DNA of 64,000 bases. Source: UBA12474 sp964549625 (GTDB taxonomy: Bacteria; Babelota; Babeliae; Babelales; Babelaceae). The stretch spans positions 15,312 through 79,311 of the forward strand of contig CAZJVA010000003.1 in NCBI GenBank assembly GCA_964549625.1. The letters are read 5' to 3'. Position 1 is the first letter of the stretch, and each line of letters starts with the position of its first letter. The notes under the pieces are model-generated. The model was not told where the DNA came from. It saw only the letters and a program-made list of their open reading frames with translations, and searched no databases. The position numbers were made by a program, and so were the translations under genes. Shown in pieces: positions 52,698 to 61,906 of the stretch.

Positions 52698-53939
52698 ATG
52701 ATAGATTTAGCCTTTTTGCGCAATGAACCGGCGCGTGTTTTTGATTTGGTTGCACGCAAAGATCCTAATTTTCCGATTCGAAGATTATCTGAGCTTGATG
52801 GTCAGGTGCGATCCTTGCAGCAAGAAGTTGAAGCATTGCGCTCCGAGCGCAATGAATTGGCACGAGCTGGTAAGTCGGGGGTAACTGATACCTTACGTGA
52901 GCAGGCTAAGTTGCTTGGGGAGAAGATTAAAACAAAAGAAGCCTTGCTTGCAACAATTGAAAGTGAGTTTCGTGACCTTTATTTGCGTTGTCCTAATTTG
53001 CCTTACGAAGATTTGCCGCTTGGGGGAAAAGAAGCTAATTTTGAGGCTCGGAGTTTTGGCGAAAAAGCACAATTTAATTTTGAACCAAAAACACATGTTG
53101 AGTTGGCGGCTCAATTAGGTTGGATAGATTTTGAAGCTGCTGCGCGTATGACTGCCTCTAATTTTGCATTGTATCGCAATGGGGGTGTCCTGTTACAATA
53201 TGCACTTTCTATGTTCATGTTAAATACGGCCCGTTCTCATGGATATTCTCCGGTTTTGCCACCTTTCCTTATTAATGAGAAGGCTTTGGAGGGGGCGAGT
53301 AATTTTCCACGATTCAAAGAAGAGGTTTTTGCGGTTGAAAAGGATGGGCTCTATTTAACACCGACTGCAGAGGTCAATTTGGCAAACCTATATCGCGACA
53401 CTATTTTTGCACCAGATGAGCTTCCTGTTAGGCTTACGGCCCTTACGAGCTGTTTTCGGCGCGAAGCGGGTGGTTATGGAGCCTCAGAGCGCGGACTTAT
53501 TCGTATTCATCAGTTTGATAAGGTTGAACTGTTTGCTCTTTGTACACCAGAAAATTCGTCAGATGAGCAAGAGCGAATGCTTGCATGTGCCGAAAGCATT
53601 TTGCAGCGCCTGGGCTTGCATTATCGGGTTATGTTGTTAGCCGCCCAAGATTGTTCTTTTGCTTCGGCAAAGACCTACGATCTTGAGGTTTGGATGCCTG
53701 GTCAAAAAGAGTATAAAGAAGTCTCTTCGATCAGTAATTGCACGGATTTTCAGGCACGTCGTTGTATGATGCGCTATCGTCAAGAGCAGGGGAAAAATCA
53801 ATTAATTCATACGCTTAATGGCTCTTCGTTGGCGTTGCCGCGACTTTTCGTTGCGCTATTGGAAACATATCAACAGTCTGACGGGTCCGTCGCATTGCCT
53901 GAAATTTTGCGCTCGGTTTGTGTCGGCATAGGCGAGTAG
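52698..53939 (+). CDS. serS: Seryl-tRNA synthetase
   Basis: SerRS charges tRNA-Ser. The N-terminal 110 residues form the helical tRNA-binding arm (SLQQEVEALRSERNELARAG). The class II motifs are visible: motif 2 in SCFRREAGGYGASERGLIR and motif 3 in LPRLFVALLETYQ. QFDKVELF and the serine-binding TPTAEVNLANL are normal. Length (413) fits the bacterial type. The gap upstream (52450-52697) shows no convincing regulatory structure. Confidence 0.96.
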   Translation: MIDLAFLRNEPARVFDLVARKDPNFPIRRLSELDGQVRSLQQEVEALRSERNELARAGKSGVTDTLREQAKLLGEKIKTKEALLATIESEFRDLYLRCPNLPYEDLPLGGKEANFEARSFGEKAQFNFEPKTHVELAAQLGWIDFEAAARMTASNFALYRNGGVLLQYALSMFMLNTARSHGYSPVLPPFLINEKALEGASNFPRFKEEVFAVEKDGLYLTPTAEVNLANLYRDTIFAPDELPVRLTALTSCFRREAGGYGASERGLIRIHQFDKVELFALCTPENSSDEQERMLACAESILQRLGLHYRVMLLAAQDCSFASAKTYDLEVWMPGQKEYKEVSSISNCTDFQARRCMMRYRQEQGKNQLIHTLNGSSLALPRLFVALLETYQQSDGSVALPEILRSVCVGIGE

Positions 53940-53952
53940 TCGACAATAAAAC

Positions 53953-54026
53953 CTTCTGGTATACTAAAAACTTACCATTAAAGATTTGTGTCAGGCTCGA
54001 GCAGGGCTTGACACTTCTGGTATACT
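53953..54026 (+). repeat. Direct repeat of a 13-mer with extended -10 look
   Basis: CTTCTGGTATACT occurs at 53953-53965 and at 54014-54026. Each contains TGGTATACT, which fits an extended -10 (TGnTATACT). Between them lies a weak hairpin, TGTCAGGC with GCTTGACA, at 53989-54013. They may be promoters for the FMN-binding gene or remnants of a duplication. Confidence 0.45.
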
Positions 54027-54152
54027 TAATAAACCAGACACCCAGCCATTTTTACACCAAAATTCTTGTTTAAGGCGGTAGTGGAGATGGTTTTTTGTTT
54101 ATAAGCGGGTTTTTTATTTTTTGGGTTGCATTTTATTTGATTGAGGAGCTCT

Positions 54153-54611
54153 ATGGCAAAGCATGTAGGGGTTAAACTACCCGACGATTTATTCGCCTTG
54201 TTGCAAAAGGGAACAACTGGTATTCTTGCGACATTTTCTGAAAAATCTCTGCCGCACACGACGCCGGTTAATACGTTGTTTCCTAAGGGCAGAGAGAGTA
54301 TTTTGCTTTCGATTAATAAAGAGCATACGGGATACCATAACTTAGTTTGGCAAAAAAAAGTTATGTTGTGTTTTCTTGATGAAAACAATGTCGCCTACAG
54401 TGTTTTGGGGCGTGCGGGTGTGGTGCGTGCGCCATCGATTGTGCATCCTCTTATGAATATTGTTCGTATCGATATTATTGATATTAAGTGTGATCGTTCA
54501 AGTCTTTGCTCGGTTGATACTGGTGTTCGATGGAGTTATACATCTCCCGAGGCCGAGGAGTTGGTTACTGCATTGATTGGTGAGTTGAAAGATCTTTCAA
54601 AAACCTTGTAG
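54153..54611 (+). CDS. Pyridoxamine 5'-phosphate oxidase-like FMN-binding protein
   Basis: The 152-residue protein has the split beta-barrel pattern of the PNPOx-like family: GTTGILATFSEKSLPHTTPVN, then SILLSINKEHTGYHNLVWQK and VMLCFLDENNVAYSVLGRAGV. Such proteins bind FMN or related cofactors; the substrate is unknown. GAGGAG lies just before the ATG at 54153. It is followed by an exported protein after 13 nt. Confidence 0.75.
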   Translation: MAKHVGVKLPDDLFALLQKGTTGILATFSEKSLPHTTPVNTLFPKGRESILLSINKEHTGYHNLVWQKKVMLCFLDENNVAYSVLGRAGVVRAPSIVHPLMNIVRIDIIDIKCDRSSLCSVDTGVRWSYTSPEAEELVTALIGELKDLSKTL

Positions 54612-54624
54612 TAGCGGAGTATTA

Positions 54625-56109
54625 ATGAAGCACATATGCATGCGAGTTTTGTTGGTGGCGTCTTTTGCTGTCTTTTTTGTTGGTGCGGGTTTTGGACCGT
54701 CGCAGAAAGGGGATGAGTCAGCCGTCAAACAGCCAGCCGTTTCGGCGGAAGCATTTGCAGGTGAAGAATTCTCTTTTGATGATGAATTTAAGTCAGATGA
54801 GCCTGCTAAGGAGGTTTTGCCGGGAGAAAAAGGTCTTGTTGGCCCTGAAGTAAAGGCTGTTGAGGCTTCGGCGATACAGGCACCCAATGCAGAGTCAGTT
54901 GATGTGGTAGAAGATTCGGCTAAAAAGGTTGAGCCATCTCAAGATATGTTAGAGGGCGGGGCGGATTCTGTTGAATCGATTCAAACAGAAGAGGATGATG
55001 TTGTGGCTACAGAACCTAAAGAAGGCGAACGTGCAGCAGAAGACTCGTTGTCCCATGTCGCGTCTGTTCAAGTTGTAGCTCAGCAGACTGAACCAATGGC
55101 AGAGGGTGTGGTTGCACCTGTAGCTCAGGATGCTGTTGAAACTCCTGTTTGGGATACTCATTCAGATGACAGCTTGGTTGATCAGGACCCAGCTCTTGTT
55201 GAGCCCGTTTTAAGCTATCATCAGCTAGATAGTGTTGAAGATGGGCCGGGTAATTGGTTTTTTAAGGCTCAGATAATGAAGCGCGCGCGTGTAGAGATTA
55301 ATGAGATTCGAAAAATTATGGAGCGTGTTCAAGCTCTAAGAGAGCCAAATCAGAAACTGGCAGATGCTCTTGATGCTCGCTTTGATGCATTTTACACTGA
55401 GTGTGGTTTTCAAAAAGGTGAAATAGCTGTTAGTCTTAAGTATATCGAAGAGCAATTAGCTCTGCTTAAGCCTGAAGGGCATTCTGGCGCGTTTGCACGG
55501 GAAGCACCAGCGGTCTCAGTTACCATGAAAGATCTTGAGGTAAAGCGTGATTTGCTCAGGATGATGCAGCAAAACTTTGACGAAATTGTAGAGGATGATA
55601 AGGTTTCGCGGGAGCTTTTTGCTCTGTTTGGCAATGAGTTAGGGCGTGTTAATCAGTATCTTGATGTTGCACTGGAAAAGTACGAAGATATAGAAAATAC
55701 ACTCAATGATGAGGCCGCTGAGTTTAATTTACATGCAATTGAAGCTGCAAAAACTAATATTGAAAATATTGAGCGTTACCTAACAGGGGATTTTGCGGGA
55801 TTTTACTCGAAGCTTTCTGCTCGTGTTGATGAGTTAATGGCCCAGGTTCGAAGTGATTTGCAAAAGCTTCGGGATATGGGTGTCGAATTAAATCGTAAAA
55901 TTCGTGAAGAACGAGCACGTCAGGAAGCGGAGCGTTTAGAAGCAGAAAAACGGCGCAAGCAAGAAGAATTACAGCGCATTGAGGACGCTAAGCTCTGGAA
56001 TCGAGTAAAACGTTGGGGGCGTAGCGCATGGGATTGGATGATCAATAAGATCTCTGCTGTGGGCAAAATGTTTACTGGTGATTCAAAGCCTAAGGCGGCA
56101 ACGGCCTAA
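54625..56109 (+). CDS. Exported protein with acidic disordered N-terminus and coiled-coil C-terminus
   Basis: A 494-residue protein with a signal peptide (MRVLLVASFAVFFVGAGFG). Residues 25-200 are very rich in Glu, Asp, Ala and Val and probably disordered. From residue 210 on the chain is helical and charged, with coiled-coil heptads over roughly 370-460 (REERARQEAERLEAEKRRKQ). The last 30 residues are basic and amphipathic (WNRVKRWGRSAWDWMINKI). No family recognised. Confidence 0.7.
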   Translation: MKHICMRVLLVASFAVFFVGAGFGPSQKGDESAVKQPAVSAEAFAGEEFSFDDEFKSDEPAKEVLPGEKGLVGPEVKAVEASAIQAPNAESVDVVEDSAKKVEPSQDMLEGGADSVESIQTEEDDVVATEPKEGERAAEDSLSHVASVQVVAQQTEPMAEGVVAPVAQDAVETPVWDTHSDDSLVDQDPALVEPVLSYHQLDSVEDGPGNWFFKAQIMKRARVEINEIRKIMERVQALREPNQKLADALDARFDAFYTECGFQKGEIAVSLKYIEEQLALLKPEGHSGAFAREAPAVSVTMKDLEVKRDLLRMMQQNFDEIVEDDKVSRELFALFGNELGRVNQYLDVALEKYEDIENTLNDEAAEFNLHAIEAAKTNIENIERYLTGDFAGFYSKLSARVDELMAQVRSDLQKLRDMGVELNRKIREERARQEAERLEAEKRRKQEELQRIEDAKLWNRVKRWGRSAWDWMINKISAVGKMFTGDSKPKAATA

Positions 56110-56169
56110 TGAAAAAAGTTGCAGAGGATTATTTCTTCTGATAGAGTATCAGCATGATCTTTGATGTGT

Positions 56170-56256
56170 GCGGAAGTGGTGAAATTGGTAGACACGCAGC
56201 TTTGAGGGGGCTGTGGGAGAAATCCCGTGGGGGTTCGAGTCCCTTCTTCCGCACCA
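56170..56256 (+). tRNA. tRNA-Leu (GAG)
   Basis: An 87-nt class II tRNA with a long variable arm. The anticodon stem CAGCT/GGCTG closes TTGAGGG, giving GAG. The acceptor GCGGAAG pairs with CTTCCGC, and CCA is encoded. Confidence 0.95.
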
Positions 56257-56307
56257 TATATTCTCGAAATCTTTTCTGTTTATAACCGTCAATATGAGGG
56301 ATGAAGC

Positions 56308-57858
56308 ATGACCGTGACATTGAGGCGACTGGTATTTTCGCGCCTATCCATATTGGTTCTCCTAACGGGTCTTGGTGGATGGTTTCTGTATAATCTTAAT
56401 TCTTACGTTAAATTTGGTATCGACCTAGTTGGCGGAACCTATATTACGTTGGACGTACAGATCGAAAAAGCATATGAAAATGCTCTTGTAGACCTCCTTA
56501 ATAACATTGATGACATTGTTCCCGCTAGTGCTAAAGCACAGTTGATTTCAAAAGAAATTCGTGACAATTCGGTCCGGGTTACTTTTGGGTCGGTTGCTGC
56601 GCGTAACCAGGCAGCAGATCTTGTTGCGCAGCGCATGCAAGGGACCGCCGCCATTGAAACTGTTAATGATACCTTGGTTCTAAGATTGCCTCGTGCTCGT
56701 ATGGACAGAATTGCGCGCGATGCGGTTGCAAGCAATGTCAATGCACTGACGACCAGGCTTAATCGTTTTGGAGTTAGTGAGATTCTTGTTGCTCAACATG
56801 GAAGCCGTCGTATTGTTGTTGAATTGCCTAACGTGCATGATATTCAGCAAGCAAAGTCCCTGATTGGTCGTGTTGCAGAGCTAGATTTTAAATTGGTTGA
56901 AGATAGTGCGGCAACCGAAGAAGCTCTTTTAGAGCGATATGGTGGTACAGTTCCTGAGGGCATGATTATTCTTCCGGGTGAGGGACATCGTGGTTCTGAG
57001 TATTACTTGGTTGCACAATATGGAACTCTTTCTGGGCGGGATCTGGAAATGGCTCGTGGAGAGTTAGACCACTCCAAGGGATTGCCTGTTGTAGCATTTA
57101 AATTTAAGTCTGATGCAGCACGCAGATTTTATGAGTTGACGTCGAATGTTGGACGGCAAATAGCGATAGTTTTGGATGGAGTTGTTATCTCGGCTCCTGT
57201 TGCTAATGAACCGATTTCTGGTGGCTCTGGTGTTATTTCGGGTAATTTTACTACGCAAAGCGCCAATGAATTAGCACTACTTTTGAGTTCCGGGGCGTTT
57301 GTTGCCCCAGTTACTTTTGAGGAAGAGCGCCACATTGGTCCTTCTTTGGGGCAAGAGGCTGTTTATCAGGGTATGTTAGCGTGTGCAGTAGGTGGATTGC
57401 TCCTGTTGCTGTTCTGCTTGCTTGTGTATAAAATGGGCGGACTGATTGCTTTTGTTGTTTTGTTGTATAACATCTTGTTGTCGCTTGTTTTGCTTGCTGG
57501 GTTAGGGGCAACATTAACATTGCCTGGTATTGCAGGACTCTTGTTAACTATTGGTGTTGCTGTTGATGCTTCTATTTTGATTTATGAGCGTATCAAAGAA
57601 GAGTTACGTAACGGGGCTCCTTTGAGGCGCGCCATTGATGCAGGTTTTTCAGGCTCTCTGGCTGTTATTTTAGATTCCAATATTACTGCGTTCTTAGGCG
57701 CCTTGGTTTTGTATATTTATGCAAGTGGTCCTGTTCGTGGTTTTGCGGCTACTCAGATGGTCGGTATCCTCGCTACTTTGATTACCGGTTTATGGTTGCT
57801 TAAATCAGCGCTGACGTACTTGACGGATGTGCTTGGTGTCGGCAAACTAAAGATATAG
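56308..57858 (+). CDS. secD: Protein translocase subunit SecD
   Basis: SecD is an RND-type membrane protein that helps pull exported proteins through SecYEG using the proton gradient. The 516-residue protein has TM1 near residues 10-28, the conserved FGIDLVGGTYITL motif, a periplasmic P1 domain (residues 40-340), then FTTQSANELALLLSSGA and five further membrane segments. The ATG at 56308 is preceded by GAGGG. No secF follows; tRNA-Met and a DNA ligase gene come next. Confidence 0.93.
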   Translation: MTVTLRRLVFSRLSILVLLTGLGGWFLYNLNSYVKFGIDLVGGTYITLDVQIEKAYENALVDLLNNIDDIVPASAKAQLISKEIRDNSVRVTFGSVAARNQAADLVAQRMQGTAAIETVNDTLVLRLPRARMDRIARDAVASNVNALTTRLNRFGVSEILVAQHGSRRIVVELPNVHDIQQAKSLIGRVAELDFKLVEDSAATEEALLERYGGTVPEGMIILPGEGHRGSEYYLVAQYGTLSGRDLEMARGELDHSKGLPVVAFKFKSDAARRFYELTSNVGRQIAIVLDGVVISAPVANEPISGGSGVISGNFTTQSANELALLLSSGAFVAPVTFEEERHIGPSLGQEAVYQGMLACAVGGLLLLLFCLLVYKMGGLIAFVVLLYNILLSLVLLAGLGATLTLPGIAGLLLTIGVAVDASILIYERIKEELRNGAPLRRAIDAGFSGSLAVILDSNITAFLGALVLYIYASGPVRGFAATQMVGILATLITGLWLLKSALTYLTDVLGVGKLKI

Positions 57859-57882
57859 TGGGGGCTTAATTAGTAATCTTTA

Positions 57883-57959
57883 GGCGACGTAGCTCAGCTG
57901 GTTAGAGCGGCGGAATCATAATCCGTAGGTCCGGGGTTCGAGTCCCTGCGTCGCCACCA
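57883..57959 (+). tRNA. tRNA-Met (CAT), probably elongator
   Basis: A 77-nt cloverleaf with acceptor GGCGACG/CGTCGCC, anticodon loop ATCATAA and CCA encoded. It begins with a normal acceptor pair, so it is not an initiator tRNA. An Ile tRNA with a lysidine-modified CAT anticodon is an alternative. Confidence 0.88.
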
Positions 57960-57966
57960 GAGTTGT

Positions 57967-58006
57967 ATTGGGCGGGTATCATCTGTATGGTACTCGCCCA
58001 ATTTTT
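57967..58006 (+). terminator. Rho-independent terminator after tRNA-Met
   Basis: A 12-bp stem ATTGGGCGGGTA with TACTCGCCCAAT (one G-U pair) and a loop of about 12 nt, followed by TTTTTG. It lies seven bases after the tRNA end. Confidence 0.85.
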
Positions 58007-58020
58007 GTGGGGAGTGTTTA

Positions 58021-59769
58021 ATGTTGTTTGCTGAGTTGGCGCAGCGGTTTTGCGCTATTGAGCGTGAGTCCTCTCGACTTACGATTACTAAGATGCTTGC
58101 TGATCTCTTTCTCAATCTGACGCCCGAAGAGGCCCGTGTTGTCGCCTATATGTGTTTGGGAGAAATGCGACCAGCTTTTTTGGGTACAAAGTTTAATTTT
58201 GCCGCCAAGGGTATGGAGTATGTCGCTGCTCGGCTGTTACATGTTTCTTTAGAGGAGGTTGCCGACCGCATGGCCACGGCTGGTGATTGGGGTGATCTTC
58301 TTGAGCTGGGAGATTGGGAATCGGCTGGTAGCGCCTCGATTATGTCGTTATATGAATCTTTGGAGCGCTTTGAGGCGATATCTGGTGTTGGTTCGTTTGA
58401 TGAAAAGATTAGCTTTTTGGTTCAGCTTTTAAAATCGGTACCGCCATCTTCTGCGCGATATGTAGTGCGCATTGTGATGCAAAATTTACGCTTAGGTTTT
58501 TCCGATATGACCCTGCTAGACGCATTTTCTTGGATGGTGCAGCAGGATAAAAAGGCAAAGCCTTCTATTGAATCGGCATATAACCTTGTTGCAGATATTG
58601 GGCGTATCGCGTACTTAGTGGTGCATGGCGGTCTTGCTACACTCAAAGACATTGAGCTTGAGGTTGGGGTTCCCGTTCGTCCTGCTGCGGCGGAGCGAAT
58701 GATGACGGCACAGGATATCATTCAAAAGATAGGTCCTTGTAGCGCTCAGCCTAAGTATGATGGATTTCGTCTGCAGGTGCACATGATTACATGTGAGGAT
58801 GGAACCAAGAAGATCTGGTTTTTTTCGCGTAACTTGTTGGATATGTCTCATATGTTTCCAGATTTACACCAAGCAATTTTGTGTTTGCCCTTTAAGTCGC
58901 TGGTTTGTGAAGGAGAGGCTTTAGCTTTTGATGAGGTGAACGGAACGTATTTGCCATTTCAAGAGACCGTAAAACGTCGTCGGAAGCATCAGATTGATTT
59001 GTTTGCGCAGGATAAGCCTTTGCGTCTTGTACTGTTTGACCTACTGTATAAAGATGGAGATTCGTATCTAGATATGCCTTTGAGGGAGCGTTATGCGGCT
59101 CTTAAGGAGTGCATTATTTCGTGTGAAAGTTCTGTTCTGCAAGTAGCTGAGCAGGTTTCTTGCGAAACGCCGGCGTCACTGGAAAGTTATTTCCTCTCGT
59201 GTATCGGCGATGGCCTTGAAGGAATTATGGCCAAGCGACCAGAAGGAAGGTATCAGCCGGGGAAGCGGAATTTTAACTGGATAAAGTTGAAGCGCATTGA
59301 GCGGGGTATTCTTGATGATACTATTGATGCGGTGATACTGGGGTATTATTATGGCGCAGGTCGGCGTTCTGGGTTTGGGATAGGGGCCTTATTGGTGGGA
59401 GTATACAATCAAGAGCAAGATCGGTTTGAATCTATTGCAAAAATAGGTACGGGGTTAAGTGATTTGGAATGGGTTGCAATACGAGAAGCGTGTGATCAAG
59501 AGCGAATTGGAAGTCAGCCAGTTGATGTTGTGGTTATGCCGGCGCTCGCCCCCGATGTTTGGGTTGCTCCGCGAATTGTTGTTGTTGTTCGAGCTGATGA
59601 GATTACTAAATCGCCTGTTCATGCAGCAGGTCGTACAGAAGAGACGGCTGGCTTAGCGCTAAGATTTCCTCGGTTTATGTCTTTGCGTCGGGATAAGTCT
59701 CCGGTTGATGCGACAACGGTTGAAGAGGTCGTGGGCATGTATGAACAGCAAAAGCGTGTTTTATTCTAA
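58021..59769 (+). CDS. lig: ATP-dependent DNA ligase, archaeal/eukaryotic type
   Basis: The 582-residue protein has the nucleotidyltransferase lysine in AQPKYDGFRLQVH (KYDGxR, near residue 245), then VCEGEALAF, motif IIIa/IV-like EGIMAKRPEG, and motif V NWIKLKR. An N-terminal DNA-binding domain (residues 1-210) and a C-terminal OB-fold domain flank it, the order of archaeal replicative ligases. Bacterial replicative ligases normally use NAD; this enzyme may serve repair beside an NAD ligase encoded elsewhere. It is convergent with the HPS-like gene and overlaps it by 4 nt. Confidence 0.93.
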   Translation: MLFAELAQRFCAIERESSRLTITKMLADLFLNLTPEEARVVAYMCLGEMRPAFLGTKFNFAAKGMEYVAARLLHVSLEEVADRMATAGDWGDLLELGDWESAGSASIMSLYESLERFEAISGVGSFDEKISFLVQLLKSVPPSSARYVVRIVMQNLRLGFSDMTLLDAFSWMVQQDKKAKPSIESAYNLVADIGRIAYLVVHGGLATLKDIELEVGVPVRPAAAERMMTAQDIIQKIGPCSAQPKYDGFRLQVHMITCEDGTKKIWFFSRNLLDMSHMFPDLHQAILCLPFKSLVCEGEALAFDEVNGTYLPFQETVKRRRKHQIDLFAQDKPLRLVLFDLLYKDGDSYLDMPLRERYAALKECIISCESSVLQVAEQVSCETPASLESYFLSCIGDGLEGIMAKRPEGRYQPGKRNFNWIKLKRIERGILDDTIDAVILGYYYGAGRRSGFGIGALLVGVYNQEQDRFESIAKIGTGLSDLEWVAIREACDQERIGSQPVDVVVMPALAPDVWVAPRIVVVVRADEITKSPVHAAGRTEETAGLALRFPRFMSLRRDKSPVDATTVEEVVGMYEQQKRVLF

Positions 59770-60392
59770 GCTGCGTGGACCTTGTTATAGAAAAATTCTG
59801 CTTCGCTTTTGGGTGAAATTTGGTCAGTAATAGAGCCGCCAATAATGATTCCAGTGGGTTTGAGTTTGATTGCTGCATCAATGGTGTTTCTGTTGATGCC
59901 GGTTGAAATATAGATGGGCAATCGGGTGTTGTTTTTGAGAAGTTCCCATTGTTCTTGGACGGATTCTTGTTGTGAAAATGATAGCAGGTAGTGCACCTGA
60001 AGTGCGTCGACACCTAGTTCTGCTGCATCAAGGGCATTTTGGCTTAAGGTTTGGCTTCCAATAAGATCAAGAAAGCAGGAAACGCCTAGTGAATGGGCGT
60101 ACAGGACTGCTGAGCGAATTATGTTACGGTGGGTGCTGCAGAGTATAGAAACAGCTTGGCCACCAGCCTTGTAGATTGTATCAATTATTTCTTTTTCGTG
60201 GTCGCTGATTTTGGTTTCGCAGATAAGCTCTTTTTGTGGAAATGCGTTTTTAAATGCTAGGACTGCACTCATTCCACGCGAAAATAATAGAACGGGCCCA
60301 AGGCGAAACGCGTCGCACCACGGTGCAACTTGTTCGGCGCATTCCAGAGCTTTGTGCAGTGATGTTTGATTAAATGAGATATGAAGTTTCAT
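59766..60392 (-). CDS. Hexulose-phosphate synthase / OMP-decarboxylase-fold enzyme
   Basis: The 208-residue protein is a TIM barrel of the OMPDC suprafamily. Features are the strand ELICETKISDHEKEI (the DxKxxD-type metal/catalytic motif, with Glu for the first Asp), DLIGSQ, then PIYISTGINRNT and IIIGGSITDQISP, which hold the C-terminal phosphate-binding loop. 3-hexulose-6-phosphate synthase and keto-gulonate-6-phosphate decarboxylase are the closest functions; the exact one cannot be fixed by eye. Confidence 0.75.
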   Translation of the reverse strand: MKLHISFNQTSLHKALECAEQVAPWCDAFRLGPVLLFSRGMSAVLAFKNAFPQKELICETKISDHEKEIIDTIYKAGGQAVSILCSTHRNIIRSAVLYAHSLGVSCFLDLIGSQTLSQNALDAAELGVDALQVHYLLSFSQQESVQEQWELLKNNTRLPIYISTGINRNTIDAAIKLKPTGIIIGGSITDQISPKSEAEFFYNKVHAA

Positions 60393-60404
60393 AAGGTTCC
60401 TTTC

Positions 60405-61148
60405 TTATGGCCGCATAAGGCTGCTGTAACGATCGCCAGATCTTTTAATTTCGGTTCGTGCTTCAACCGGGGAGAAATATTTTTTGATTTTCAAAAAATT
60501 TAACGAACCGTACGATCGGGCAAGTTCTTTGGTTGGGTAAATTATAGGGAGGATGAGGTGTTCACCGCCAATGGTTTTAGATATACCTTCCGGGATGTAG
60601 AGTTCATTTGGTTTTGCATGAAGAATAATTGCATCGACAGGAATTTGAGCACTCTTTGGTGCTTTAATTTCTTGGGTTTGCCAAAAGTATTTATCAGTTT
60701 TTGAATCTTTGATTCTTTTGAATTCGTAAAATGCGGCGTCAAGTTCGGGGCGTCGGATAAAATAGTTAACGGTGCGCCCGCGGGTAATAATTGGATAGAT
60801 TTGTTTGGTTACAATAAGCAGGACGGTGTCGCTGTTGCTTTTTCGTGGGAATATGATTTGGCTGTTGGCGTTTAGATAGGATGAAAAACCGTAATAGGTG
60901 GCATATAAACCGGCAGGAAATGGTTGTATTGCCTGGGTAAGAAGAGCACCGAGTATTTTTTCTGCTGCGCTTGCTGCATATGGTGCATGTTCTTTTTTAA
61001 ATGGTGACGCAATGTGGTTAGCAAGGGTAAGGGTAATAATGTATGGAGAGCTACGTTGGATTCGAAATTCCTTTTCTTCTTGGCTTTGTATTAGGCGTGC
61101 TGGTGCCAAAAACGGCAAAATACATAATATAAAAAAGATGTTTTTCAT
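60405..61148 (-). CDS. Exported protein, function unknown
   Basis: A 247-residue protein with a signal peptide (MKNIFFILCILPFLAPARLI). The mature part is mixed alpha/beta with no motif I recognise; IIFPRKSNSDTVLLIVTKQI and IIYPTKELARSYGSLNFLKI look like strands and helices of a compact domain. It lies 12 nt upstream of the HPS-like gene on the same strand. Confidence 0.65.
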   Translation of the reverse strand: MKNIFFILCILPFLAPARLIQSQEEKEFRIQRSSPYIITLTLANHIASPFKKEHAPYAASAAEKILGALLTQAIQPFPAGLYATYYGFSSYLNANSQIIFPRKSNSDTVLLIVTKQIYPIITRGRTVNYFIRRPELDAAFYEFKRIKDSKTDKYFWQTQEIKAPKSAQIPVDAIILHAKPNELYIPEGISKTIGGEHLILPIIYPTKELARSYGSLNFLKIKKYFSPVEARTEIKRSGDRYSSLMRP

Positions 61149-61257
61149 GCTGATCTCCAGCGCTTTTTCTCTTTTTCAGAACTTGTCTTATCCTGATTTT
61201 ACTGTAGCATAAGGATGTTCGCAGATTCCAGTGTTTTCTACGTGTATAGGGTAGCTC

Positions 61258-61878
61258 ATGAATAATGAGTGGGGAGATTTCTCTCGAATTTTTTCTTGTT
61301 CTTCAGGACAAGTTGAGCAATTTGAACTTTACTACAAGATCTTGCTGGACTGGAATACGCGTATGAATCTTACTGCGTTAACGACGCGTGCGGATGTGCA
61401 GGATTATCATTTTGCTGATTCGTTGTATTTGGGAACGGCATTGGAAATTTCTCGCCATACTGGACTTGTGGATATAGGAACGGGTGCTGGTTTTCCAGGT
61501 ATTCCCCTGAAAATAATGAATCCCGAGTTGCCGGTTATCTTGATCGAAGTTATCGAAAAACGGCGTCGTTTTTTGCATGAAATTATCTCGTTGCTTGGGT
61601 TGCGTGGCATTGAGGTTGTTCCATTAGATTGGCATTCGTTTGTTTATACGACTGAGTACCCTCATAATCTTTTTTGTGCGCGGGCTTCTTTGAAACCAGA
61701 AGATTTGATGGTTATGTTTACTCATAAAAAGTCGGCGTATCGGCGGGCTGAGCTGATTTACTGGGCGTCAGACAAGTGGGAGTGTACTCGGGCCGTGGCA
61801 CCATATCGATTGGCAGAGTTTTCGTATGTGGTTGGTGACCGGGCGCGCAAATATGTGTCTTTTAAAAGAAATAGATAG
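61258..61878 (+). CDS. rsmG: 16S rRNA (guanine-N7) methyltransferase RsmG
   Basis: RsmG (GidB) methylates G527 of 16S rRNA using SAM. The 206-residue protein has LLDWNTRMNLTALTTRAD, the HFADSL motif, the SAM loop VDIGTGAGFPGIPLKI and LIEVIEKRRRFL, all typical. Length is normal. A short exported gene follows after 28 nt. Confidence 0.94.
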   Translation: MNNEWGDFSRIFSCSSGQVEQFELYYKILLDWNTRMNLTALTTRADVQDYHFADSLYLGTALEISRHTGLVDIGTGAGFPGIPLKIMNPELPVILIEVIEKRRRFLHEIISLLGLRGIEVVPLDWHSFVYTTEYPHNLFCARASLKPEDLMVMFTHKKSAYRRAELIYWASDKWECTRAVAPYRLAEFSYVVGDRARKYVSFKRNR

Positions 61879-61906
61879 TTAGTTAATTCAGTTTATAGGT
61901 GATTAT

